From Streptomycetaceae bacterium (GTDB lineage Bacteria > Actinomycetota > Actinomycetes > Nanopelagicales > Nanopelagicaceae): DNA of 8,914 nucleotides. A model generated the notes under the pieces. It saw only the letters and a list, made by a program, of their open reading frames with translations, did no database searches and was not told the DNA's origin. The position numbers and the translations under genes were made by a program. The stretch lies in the NCBI GenBank assembly GCA_027486075.1, contig JAIXPU010000010.1:1-8914 (forward strand), written 5' to 3'. Below are positions 1 through 6,266 of the stretch, in pieces (within the stretch, counting starts at the first letter, position 1; each line of letters opens with the position of its first letter).

Positions 1-185
1 CCCACCAGCGTTGAGATGCACCCATGAACTTCCCACACCGCGCTATCTGGTCCGAAGAGTCCAACGTCATTACCGACAGCCATCTGCTGTGCCCATTGTG
101 GCGCTCCAGTTGGATCGCCCGAAACTGTTTTGCGGAATGCATCCGCAGCTCGCTTACCACCGAGAGCTGCCACCACTTTGTTCAC
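1..185 (-). CDS. DUF2236 / MpaB-type oxygenase family protein, N-terminal fragment (runs off left edge)
   Basis: About 61 codons are visible on the minus strand from a GTG at 185. The stretch GLFGPDSAVWEVHG followed by STLV matches the N-terminal signature of the DUF2236 family (ER-bound oxygenase MpaB / rubber oxygenase catalytic domain, heme-type proteins). Actinobacterial members typically read LFGPDS..W.VH....LVGG there. The heme-binding part lies outside the window, so the substrate cannot be guessed. The reading frame is closed upstream by a TGA, and GTG 185 is the first conventional start after it; GTGs 9 and 12 nt further in are alternatives. There is no Shine-Dalgarno, but a TAAACT hexamer lies 7 nt before GTG 185, which fits a leaderless start. 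The hutG stop lies 36 nt upstream on the same strand, so readthrough from hutG is also possible. The family call is firm; function and exact start are not. Confidence 0.8.
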   Translation of the reverse strand, partial: MNKVVAALGGKRAADAFRKTVSGDPTGAPQWAQQMAVGNDVGLFGPDSAVWEVHGCISTLV

Positions 186-192
186 ATCGCGC

Positions 193-198
193 AGTTTA
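193..198 (-). promoter_or_regulatory. Candidate -10 element (TAAACT) for the DUF2236 gene
   Basis: TAAACT fits the actinobacterial TAnnnT -10 consensus. It ends 7 nt before the GTG at 185, the spacing expected for a leaderless transcript. A weak -35-like TTGCAC (220-215) lies 16 nt upstream. The element sits in the 36-nt gap after hutG, so the DUF2236 gene could be transcribed independently of hutG. This is inference from position only. Confidence 0.4.
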
Positions 199-221
199 GA
201 TGCAGAAGTTCAAAGTGCAAT

Positions 222-1091
222 TTAACTTCGCGTAGATAACCCAGCTGCAACTTCGAGTACAACCAACGCGGCTAATCGAACTGTTCGCTCATCGCTAGAA
301 TCTTTGGCGACATCAATCTCGGTAACATCAACCGAGACCACTTCTTCACTTGCGCCCGCAAGGAAGGCGAACTGACGAATTTCATCGGCAGAAATCCCAC
401 CCGGCGCCGCAGCGGGACAAGCCGGTACAACCGAGCGATCACAGATATCCATATCAAAATCAACGTGAATGCGAGACCCAGCAACCTTTACTGCGCGTTT
501 CCACACCTGATCGAGACTTGCGCCACGAAGTTCAGAGCGATGAATAACAGTGATGCCTAACTCGCGGGCACGTGCGGCATATTGCGGAGAATTCGAGAAG
601 TCAGCTATTCCGATCTGAACAACGTTCGTTCCTGATAAGCCGGATTCGATAAGTCGACGCACCGGCGAGCCATTACTTACTCCATCTCGAAGATCATAAT
701 GAGCATCAAATGTAATAAGACCGGTTGCAGCAACTGCAGTAGCTGCGCTGTATGTAATTGAATTATCGCCACCGAGGGCGACCATGAAGCGATGTTTACT
801 CGCAATGGCCGCAAGCTCTGCAATTGTTTTCGACTCATCTTGATCAGGTGAACTCACATCGCCTGAATCTGAAAGCTTGATGCGTGAAAGATCCACCTTT
901 GCATCAGAGTGGGCCAACGAATATCTCAGTAACGCCTGCCTGATGGCCGCTGGCGTCAGATGCGCCGATGTAGGCGAAATACTGGTCTGATTGGCTGGTA
1001 CTCCGACCAAAGTTAAATCACTGCCTTGAACTGAAGGTTGAGAAAAGATTGATGCTGCCCTTGGCCATAACGGGTCATGAGGCAAGTTCAC
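222..1091 (-). CDS. hutG: Formimidoylglutamase-like arginase/agmatinase-family hydrolase
   Basis: This 289-aa protein has the ureohydrolase (arginase) fold signatures in order: GGDNS at residues 107-111, DAHYD at 129-133, and DFDMD at 211-215 followed by D218 and a proline-rich VPACP loop. E258 lies in the late DVTEID motif. Arginase-family enzymes use these His/Asp residues to hold two Mn(II) ions. Placed divergently beside hutUIH, it most likely hydrolyses N-formimino-L-glutamate to L-glutamate and formamide, the last step of histidine degradation in the cytoplasm. The usual first metal ligand, His of GGDHS, is Asn here (codon AAT). The other ligands are present. The frame is open as far as 1205, but that would run into hutU. 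GTG 1091 gives the normal family N-terminus and sits 6 nt after a -10 hexamer, so it is preferred. Agmatinase or another ureohydrolase activity is the alternative; genomic context favours HutG. Confidence 0.82.
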   Translation of the reverse strand: MNLPHDPLWPRAASIFSQPSVQGSDLTLVGVPANQTSISPTSAHLTPAAIRQALLRYSLAHSDAKVDLSRIKLSDSGDVSSPDQDESKTIAELAAIASKHRFMVALGGDNSITYSAATAVAATGLITFDAHYDLRDGVSNGSPVRRLIESGLSGTNVVQIGIADFSNSPQYAARARELGITVIHRSELRGASLDQVWKRAVKVAGSRIHVDFDMDICDRSVVPACPAAAPGGISADEIRQFAFLAGASEEVVSVDVTEIDVAKDSSDERTVRLAALVVLEVAAGLSTRS

Positions 1092-1097
1092 CCGTAA

Positions 1098-1103
1098 AGG
1101 GTA
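1098..1103 (-). promoter_or_regulatory. Candidate -10 element (TACCCT) of the hutG promoter
   Basis: TACCCT (TAnnnT type) ends exactly 6 nt before the GTG start of hutG at 1091, so transcription would begin at or next to the start codon and the mRNA would be leaderless. There is no recognisable -35 at 17 nt. The outer edge of the palindrome at 1102-1123 overlaps this element, as expected if a bound regulator blocks it. Inference from spacing and symmetry with the hutU side. Confidence 0.5.
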
Positions 1104-1123
1104 GCGCGCGTTGACGCGCGTTA
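1102..1123. promoter_or_regulatory. 22-bp near-palindrome, candidate operator shared by hutG and hutUIH
   Basis: Two 9-bp half sites, TAGCGCGCG and CGCGCGTTA, flank a TTGA centre. They are inverted repeats with a single mismatch (TAG versus TAA). The element fills the space between the two divergent -10 hexamers: it touches the hutU -10 (1124-1129) and overlaps the hutG -10 (1098-1103) by two bases. That geometry suits one dimeric regulator controlling both transcripts. The heptamer GCGCGTT also occurs twice, 10 bp apart (1106-1112 and 1116-1122), so binding as a direct repeat is possible. It does not look like the TGTATA-type HutC operator I know from pseudomonads. The cognate regulator is not in the window. 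Confidence 0.6.
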
Positions 1124-1129
1124 TATAGT
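1124..1129 (+). promoter_or_regulatory. Candidate -10 element (TATAGT) of the hutUIH operon promoter
   Basis: TATAGT matches the -10 consensus well and ends 6 nt before the hutU ATG, predicting a leaderless hutU mRNA. No Shine-Dalgarno precedes the ATG, which agrees. The TTGACG at 1111-1116 looks like a -35 box but is only 7 nt from this hexamer, far too close to serve this promoter. Confidence 0.6.
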
Positions 1130-1135
1130 GACGAG

Positions 1136-2821
1136 ATGACGACGATAGATGCAGCGCTCGGTGCGCGCCCAGTCCGAGCCCCTCGTGGCACTTCAAGAAC
1201 TGCACTTGGTTGGGGGCAAGAAGCCGCCCTTCGCATGTTGCAGAACAACTTGGATCCAGAAGTTGCAGAGCATCCCGACAAGTTAGTTGTCTATGGCGGC
1301 ACCGGAAAAGCTGCTCGAAATTGGGAATCCTTTGATGCGTTGATTAAGACTCTGACTTTTCTCAAAGATGATGAAACGATGTTGGTGCAATCTGGAAAAC
1401 CGGTAGGCGTCTTCCGTACCCATGAATGGGCTCCCCGAGTTCTTCTCGCCAACTCCAACTTAGTGGGAGATTGGGCGACCTGGCCTGAATTTAGAAGGCT
1501 GGAAGATCTTGGTCTGACTATGTACGGTCAGATGACCGCTGGCTCTTGGATCTATATTGGTACGCAAGGAATCTTGCAAGGAACGTATGAAACTTTCGCA
1601 GCGGTTGCAGAAAAACACTTTGGCGGAACCTTGGCTGGCACGCTGACAGTTACTGGTGGTTGCGGTGGTATGGGTGGCGCTCAACCGCTAGCGGTGACGA
1701 TGAATGAGGGAACATGTCTGATCATCGATGTTGATGGTTCACGATTGCAGCGCCGAGTGAATAAGAGATATCTCGATGTAATTGCAGATAACCTCGAAGA
1801 TGCTGTTGCACAGGCTGTAAAGGCGCGTTCTGAAAAGAAGGCAATCTCTATTGGGCTCGTCGGAAATAGCGCAGTTGTTCTGCCCAAACTCTTTGCTATG
1901 GGCGTTCCGATAGATATTGTCACGGATCAGACATCTGCCCATGACCCACTTTTCTATATTCCTGAAGGCGTTGATGTAGATAGCGCCCGTGATTTGGCGA
2001 TACGTAAACCTGAAGATTTCTCTAAACGTGCCAAAGAATCTATGGCTAAGCATGTAGAAGCAATGGTCAACTTCCAAGATAAGGGCGCAGTGGTCTTTGA
2101 CTACGGAAATTCCATACGCGATGAGGCGCGCCAAGGCGGCTACCAACGCGCCTTTGAATTCCCAGGCTTTATTCCTGCCTATATTCGCCCACTCTTCTGC
2201 GAAGGCAAGGGTCCTTTCCGCTGGGTAGCGTTATCAGGAGATCCGCAAGATATTCATCGCACAGATCAAGCTGTCTTAGATCTCTTTCCAGAGAATAAGC
2301 ATCTACATCGTTGGATTCGTATGGCACAAGACCGCGTTGAATTTGAAGGACTTCCTGCGCGCATCTGCTGGCTCGGATATGGCGAACGCGATAAGGCAGG
2401 TTTGAAATTTAACGACATGGTGGCAAGTGGCGAAGTCAGCGCACCTATTGTTATTGGTCGCGATCATCTTGACTGCGGAAGCGTTGCCTCTCCTTATCGC
2501 GAATCTGAAGCGATGTATGACGGCTCTGATGCCATCGCAGATTGGCCACTACTGAACGCGATGATAAATATTTCATCTGGTGCATCTTGGGTTTCAATCC
2601 ATCACGGTGGTGGCGTCGGTATTGGCCGCTCGATTCACGCCGGTCAAGTAAGCGTCGCTGATGGCACTCCCCTTGCTGCACAGAAACTTGAGCGCGTACT
2701 TACCAACGATCCTGGCATGGGAGTTATCCGCCATTGCGATGCTGGATATGCACACGCCCAAGAAGTTGCCATTGAAAAGGGTGTTCATGTTCCCATGATG
2801 AACGGGGTTACCGGTCGGTGA
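1136..2821 (+). CDS. hutU: Urocanate hydratase (urocanase)
   Basis: This 561-aa protein is the full usual length of urocanase (EC 4.2.1.49). The enzyme adds water to urocanate, using tightly bound NAD+ as electrophile, to give 4-imidazolone-5-propionate, the second step of histidine catabolism. Visible family motifs: YGGTGKAARNW (residues 53-63), the glycine-rich NAD site GGCGGMGGAQPLAV (174-187), TDQTSAHDPL (263-272), the active-site cysteine in ARICWLGYG (C411, equivalent to Cys410 of Pseudomonas putida), GRDHLDCGSVASP (441-453), and SIHHGGGVGIG (487-497). The ATG at 1136 gives the family N-terminus (ARPVRAPRGT follows at 10-19) and has no Shine-Dalgarno, but sits 6 nt after a -10. It is the first gene of the hutUIH operon, and its TGA overlaps the hutI GTG. 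The identification is secure. Confidence 0.98.
   Translation: MTTIDAALGARPVRAPRGTSRTALGWGQEAALRMLQNNLDPEVAEHPDKLVVYGGTGKAARNWESFDALIKTLTFLKDDETMLVQSGKPVGVFRTHEWAPRVLLANSNLVGDWATWPEFRRLEDLGLTMYGQMTAGSWIYIGTQGILQGTYETFAAVAEKHFGGTLAGTLTVTGGCGGMGGAQPLAVTMNEGTCLIIDVDGSRLQRRVNKRYLDVIADNLEDAVAQAVKARSEKKAISIGLVGNSAVVLPKLFAMGVPIDIVTDQTSAHDPLFYIPEGVDVDSARDLAIRKPEDFSKRAKESMAKHVEAMVNFQDKGAVVFDYGNSIRDEARQGGYQRAFEFPGFIPAYIRPLFCEGKGPFRWVALSGDPQDIHRTDQAVLDLFPENKHLHRWIRMAQDRVEFEGLPARICWLGYGERDKAGLKFNDMVASGEVSAPIVIGRDHLDCGSVASPYRESEAMYDGSDAIADWPLLNAMINISSGASWVSIHHGGGVGIGRSIHAGQVSVADGTPLAAQKLERVLTNDPGMGVIRHCDAGYAHAQEVAIEKGVHVPMMNGVTGR
2818..2821 (+). other. GTGA start/stop overlap coupling hutU and hutI
   Basis: The hutI GTG (2818-2820) overlaps the hutU TGA (2819-2821) by 4 nt in all. 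There is no clear Shine-Dalgarno upstream of the GTG, so hutI translation probably depends on termination and re-initiation by ribosomes finishing hutU, keeping the two enzymes in step. The overlap is seen; the coupling is inferred. Confidence 0.75.
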
Positions 2822-3990
2822 GTTCTGTTGCACTCACCAACATAGCTACGTTGGTAACTAACTCAACTGCACTTGGAGATGGTCTTCTTGGCATAAGTGC
2901 GATGAAGACTCTCGTCATTGAGAATGGGAAGATTGCAGCTCTCTCTGATCGGGTTCCAGAAGGAGTAGGTGAGGTAATTGATTGCGCGGGTAAAACAGTT
3001 CTTCCCGGCTTTGTAGATTCACATACTCACCTTGTTTTTGCAGGAGACCGCAGCGCCGAATTTGCGGCTCGCTCTCGTGGTGAGAAGTATTCTGCCGGAG
3101 GCATCAAGACCACTGTTTCTGCTACCAGAGCTGCCTCAGATGCTGACCTCACCTCCAACGTACAGTCGCTGCTAGATGAAGCGCTTGCTCAAGGAACAAC
3201 TACTGTTGAGATTAAATCCGGTTACGGATTAACGTTACGCGATGAGCTTCGGTCGCTAGATGTTGCTCGCGCATTTACGGATGAAACCACTCTTCTTGCC
3301 GCACATGTCATCCCAGAAGAGTTTGCAAATAATCCTGATGGTTACGTCGATTTGATTATCAACGAAATAATTCCAGCATCAACGGCTAAGTGGATTGATG
3401 TCTTCTGTGATGCGGGTGCATTTTCACCCGAGCAGACCCGCGCAATCCTGCAGGCCGGCAAAAGCGCCGGAATGTTGCCACGTATCCATGCTAACCAATT
3501 GAGCCGTACCACAGCAGTTGCTCTAGCGATTGAACTGGATGCTGCTTCGGCCGATCACTTAAGCGCGAGCACTGATGCAGATATCGAAGCGTTGGCTGCT
3601 AGCTCAACTATTGCCACACTTCTCCCAGGTGCAGAATTTTCAACGCAACACGAAGGAAGGTTAGGACGTAGGTTTCTTGATAGAGGAGCACGTGTTGCGA
3701 TTGCAACAGATTGCAATCCAGGATCTAGCTATACAACCTCGATGCCATTCTGTATCTCAGCAGCTGTGAGCTTGTTGGGTTTTACCGTAGAAGAAGCCGT
3801 ATATGCAGCCACTTCTGGAGGAGCTGCGGCGCTGCGACGCACTGATATTGGCAGCCTCGAAATCGGAGCGCTCGCTGATATCGCAATTCTCAAATCACCC
3901 TCATATATCCATCTTGCCTATCGCCCCGGCGCAAACTTAGTAGAGACCACTCTCAAAGCAGGAAGAAAAGTGAAGACATGGCAGAAGTAA
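2818..3990 (+). CDS. hutI: Imidazolonepropionase
   Basis: This 390-aa amidohydrolase-superfamily enzyme (EC 3.5.2.7) opens the ring of 4-imidazolone-5-propionate to N-formimino-L-glutamate, the third step of the pathway. Metal-site and substrate motifs are intact: PGFVDSHTHLVFAGDR (63-78; H69 and H71), the substrate loop SAGGIKTTV (92-100), EIKSGYGL (131-138), AAHVIPEEF (161-169), RIHANQL (222-228; H224), ADHLS (245-249), and ATDCNPGSS (296-304; D298). The phrasing GAEFST and SYTTSMPFC is the actinobacterial form. GTG 2818 is chosen because it is the first start of the frame and overlaps the hutU stop, although the residues before about 30 are weakly conserved. The 3' end overlaps hutH by 13 nt. 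The protein is slightly shorter than the roughly 405 aa of many homologues, with no motif lost. Confidence 0.96.
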   Translation: MSSVALTNIATLVTNSTALGDGLLGISAMKTLVIENGKIAALSDRVPEGVGEVIDCAGKTVLPGFVDSHTHLVFAGDRSAEFAARSRGEKYSAGGIKTTVSATRAASDADLTSNVQSLLDEALAQGTTTVEIKSGYGLTLRDELRSLDVARAFTDETTLLAAHVIPEEFANNPDGYVDLIINEIIPASTAKWIDVFCDAGAFSPEQTRAILQAGKSAGMLPRIHANQLSRTTAVALAIELDAASADHLSASTDADIEALAASSTIATLLPGAEFSTQHEGRLGRRFLDRGARVAIATDCNPGSSYTTSMPFCISAAVSLLGFTVEEAVYAATSGGAAALRRTDIGSLEIGALADIAILKSPSYIHLAYRPGANLVETTLKAGRKVKTWQK

Positions 3991-5495
3991 TAATCTCAAC
4001 ACACGGGGCGACCTTTGCAGATGTGGTTGCTATTGCACGAGATGGTGCAAAGGTAGTCATATCTCAAGAATCACTCGCTGCGATGCAGAAATCTCGCGAT
4101 CACGTGGAAGCACTTGCTGCCAGCGATACACCCGTATATGGAATTTCTACCGGCTTTGGTGCACTCGCCAACCGTCATGTTTCTACGGATCTTCGCACTC
4201 AACTACAGCGTTCACTTATTCGTTCGCATGCCGCAGGTGTTGGCTCTCCTGTAGAAGTTGAAGTTGTGCGCGCCTTGATGGCGCTGCGTCTGAAGACTTT
4301 GGCATCAGGAAGAACTGGCGTTCGCCCAGTCGTTGCGCAGACTATGGCTGCGATTCTCAATGCAGGTATCACTCCCGTGGTTCGCGAATTCGGTTCACTG
4401 GGTTGCAGCGGCGATTTAGCACCACTGGCACATTGCGCGCTCGTGCTTATGGGTGAAGGCGAAGCGGTGGGAAAGGATGGCATCGCTAAACCAGTTGCTC
4501 AGTTGTTAAAGGAAGCTGGAATCGAACCTGTGCAATTAGCCGAGAAGGAGGGCCTTGCACTCATCAACGGCACTGATGGAATGTTAGGAATGCTTATTCT
4601 GGCAATTCATGACTTGCGCACATTAGTTGATAGCGCAGATGTGGTTGCAGCTATGAGCGTTGAGGGTTTGCTTGGAACAGATCGAGTGTTCATTCCTGAG
4701 CTTCACGCTCCCCTTCGCTCACATCCGGGACAAGCGACAAGTGCTGCTCGGATGTTGGCGACTCTCGCTGGTTCAGGAATCGTGGCATCCCATTTACATA
4801 ATGATGATCGCGTTCAAGATGCCTACTCTCTTCGCTGTGCCCCACAAGTTGCTGGCGCAGTCCGCGACACCATTGAATACGCAGCAACTGTGGCAGAACG
4901 CGAACTCTCAGCAGTTATCGATAACCCTGTAGTTCTCGAAGATGGTCGTATCTCTTCCAATGGAAACTTTCATGGTGCGCCAGTTGCCTATGTTCTCGAT
5001 TTCTTAGCGATTGCCGTTGCTGATCTCGGCAGCATCGCAGAGAGAAGAACCGATAGAGCTTTAGATAAGAATCGCAACGCTGGATTGCCACCATTTCTTG
5101 CCGATGATCCAGGTGTCGATTCTGGCTTGATGATCGCCCAGTACACACAGGCAGCGCTCGTCAGCGAAAACAAGCGCCTAGCCTCGCCTGCAAGCGTTGA
5201 TTCCATACCTTCTTCTGCGATGCAAGAAGATCATGTATCTATGGGATGGTCTGCCGCTCGTAAATTGCGAACAGCTATCTCAAATCTAACTCACATTATC
5301 GCTATTGAGTTAGTGACTGCCGCTCGCGCCATTGAGCTTCGTGCACCACTGACGCCCAGCCCAGTTTCTGCGAAGATCATTTCGGCGCTACGTCAGAGCG
5401 TTGCCGGACCTGGCCCAGATCGTTATCTCTCACCTGAACTCATCGCAGCGAGTGAGTTTGTAGCCGCTGGAAAAGTTATGAATGGGATTCGATAA
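3978..5495 (+). CDS. hutH: Histidine ammonia-lyase
   Basis: This 505-aa protein has the normal length for histidine ammonia-lyase (EC 4.3.1.3), which removes ammonia from L-histidine to give trans-urocanate. The catalytic methylidene-imidazolone (MIO) group forms from the triad in GSLGCSGDLAPLAH: C143-S144-G145. Here Cys replaces the usual Ala, a variant I associate with actinobacterial HutH. Other motifs: VYGISTGFGALAN (53-65, catalytic Tyr54), SHAAGVG (83-89), NGTDGML (197-203), VQDAYSLRCAPQV (279-291), SNGNFHGAP (327-335), and QEDHVSMG (416-423). The ATG lies inside the end of hutI; a weak AGGAAG sits 12 nt upstream, so coupling to hutI translation is likely. It is unusual that the enzyme of the first step is last in the operon. 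The 3' end overlaps the convergent hydrolase gene by 20 bp. Confidence 0.97.
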   Translation: MAEVIISTHGATFADVVAIARDGAKVVISQESLAAMQKSRDHVEALAASDTPVYGISTGFGALANRHVSTDLRTQLQRSLIRSHAAGVGSPVEVEVVRALMALRLKTLASGRTGVRPVVAQTMAAILNAGITPVVREFGSLGCSGDLAPLAHCALVLMGEGEAVGKDGIAKPVAQLLKEAGIEPVQLAEKEGLALINGTDGMLGMLILAIHDLRTLVDSADVVAAMSVEGLLGTDRVFIPELHAPLRSHPGQATSAARMLATLAGSGIVASHLHNDDRVQDAYSLRCAPQVAGAVRDTIEYAATVAERELSAVIDNPVVLEDGRISSNGNFHGAPVAYVLDFLAIAVADLGSIAERRTDRALDKNRNAGLPPFLADDPGVDSGLMIAQYTQAALVSENKRLASPASVDSIPSSAMQEDHVSMGWSAARKLRTAISNLTHIIAIELVTAARAIELRAPLTPSPVSAKIISALRQSVAGPGPDRYLSPELIAASEFVAAGKVMNGIR

Positions 5496-6243
5496 AAAGT
5501 CGTGAATTCTCGAAGATGATCTCTTGATCGTAATCGAGCGTAGCAACATGGAAGCTATTCACTAACTCTATGCGTTGTTTTTCGCGTGAGCCAACGCCTT
5601 TCATAACAATCTCTGTATTTGTGACTGGCAAGGTGTGGTCGTCAACGCTATGAAAGAGCAACATCGGCGCCGTGACCATATGCAATCGCTTACGTGTGTA
5701 ATGCAGCATTCTCAATAGCTGGTAAACGCCGACTGCAGGTAACGCGTCATAGCCATACTCAGTGATACCTGGACGCTTGATGTCATCGCCCACAGATTCA
5801 CGCATCTTCTGGAATCTGGAGATAGCCCAAGCTAACTGGTGCGGAACAAACTTCACGTGGATCATGGGATTGACCAGAATGATTCCGCTCAACTCCTTCG
5901 AGTATTTCGAAGCGACATTGAGGGTTGTGCCGCCGCCCATCGAAAGCCCACAGATAAAGACTTTTTGGCATGTACGTAACAACTCCTGCAAATCGCTCTC
6001 GACTTTGGCTGGCCACTCTTCCCATTTCACTAAATTCAAATCTTCAGGAGTTGTACCGTGACCAGGAAGAAGCGGAACCTTGACGGTGTAGCCGCGCTGA
6101 TTGAGATATTCGGCCCAGGGGCGCATAGATGCTGGTGAGCCGGTGAAACCGTGAACAAGCAGGATGCCGATCTCTTGATTAGCCCCAGTGCCCAGAGAAA
6201 ACCAATCTTGCAAGAGCCCTGCTGGTGCCCCTTCAACTGCCAT
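5476..6243 (-). CDS. Alpha/beta hydrolase, Est30/monoacylglycerol lipase-like carboxylesterase
   Basis: This 255-aa serine hydrolase has a complete catalytic triad: nucleophile S101 in the elbow GLSMGG, acid D202 in VDDHTLP (D201 less likely), and H232 in SFHVATLD. The oxyanion-hole strand LLVHGFTGSPAS (28-39) and PLLPGHGTTPEDL (57-69) are those of the small Geobacillus Est30 / monoacylglycerol lipase group. It therefore probably cleaves short- or medium-chain carboxylic or glycerol esters in the cytoplasm. There is no signal peptide. The ATG at 6243 has no Shine-Dalgarno but lies 6 nt after a TACTCT -10 hexamer, supporting it as a leaderless start. It converges on hutH (20-bp 3' overlap) and is divergent from the exonuclease gene across 23 bp. 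Nothing ties it to histidine breakdown except position; the true substrate is unknown. Confidence 0.85.
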   Translation of the reverse strand: MAVEGAPAGLLQDWFSLGTGANQEIGILLVHGFTGSPASMRPWAEYLNQRGYTVKVPLLPGHGTTPEDLNLVKWEEWPAKVESDLQELLRTCQKVFICGLSMGGGTTLNVASKYSKELSGIILVNPMIHVKFVPHQLAWAISRFQKMRESVGDDIKRPGITEYGYDALPAVGVYQLLRMLHYTRKRLHMVTAPMLLFHSVDDHTLPVTNTEIVMKGVGSREKQRIELVNSFHVATLDYDQEIIFENSRLFIESHS

Positions 6244-6249
6244 GCAAGC

Positions 6250-6255
6250 AGAGTA
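6250..6255 (-). promoter_or_regulatory. Candidate -10 element (TACTCT) of the hydrolase gene
   Basis: TACTCT fits TAnnnT and ends 6 nt before the hydrolase ATG at 6243, the same spacing as at hutG and hutU, predicting a leaderless mRNA. It lies inside the 23-bp gap to the divergent exonuclease gene and overlaps a possible -10 for that gene on the other strand. Confidence 0.45.
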
Positions 6256-6259
6256 TTAC
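6254..6259 (+). promoter_or_regulatory. Possible -10 element (TATTAC) of the exonuclease gene
   Basis: TATTAC resembles a -10 in four of six positions and ends 7 nt before the ATG at 6267. A competing option is TAGAGT at 6284-6289, which ends 7 nt before an in-frame GTG at 6297. The choice decides the protein start, and the sequence alone does not settle it. Confidence 0.3.
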
Positions 6260-6266
6260 GACTTAC

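Noticed and set aside
11..239. Two short plus-strand open frames at the left edge
   Set aside because: They are antisense to the DUF2236 N-terminus, whose signature motif is clear; their translations resemble nothing known to me.
1111..1116. TTGACG as a consensus-like -35 box for hutU
   Set aside because: It is only 7 nt from the -10 TATAGT, whereas about 17 nt is needed; it is better explained as the centre of the palindrome.
1092..1205. N-terminal extension of the hutG frame to an ATG at 1205
   Set aside because: The extension is antisense to the start of hutU, is rich in Ser/His, has no family similarity, and would remove the divergent promoter region.
1739..2146. 135-codon open frame on the minus strand inside hutU
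   Set aside because: It is a shadow of conserved urocanase sequence with no recognisable domain or ribosome binding site.
4660..4932. 90-codon plus-strand open frame inside hutH
   Set aside because: It is out of frame within the conserved HutH core; no motif is visible.
6225..6266. Earlier ATG (6225) for the exonuclease
   Set aside because: It would overlap the start of the divergent hydrolase gene, and the added residues have no counterpart in the family.
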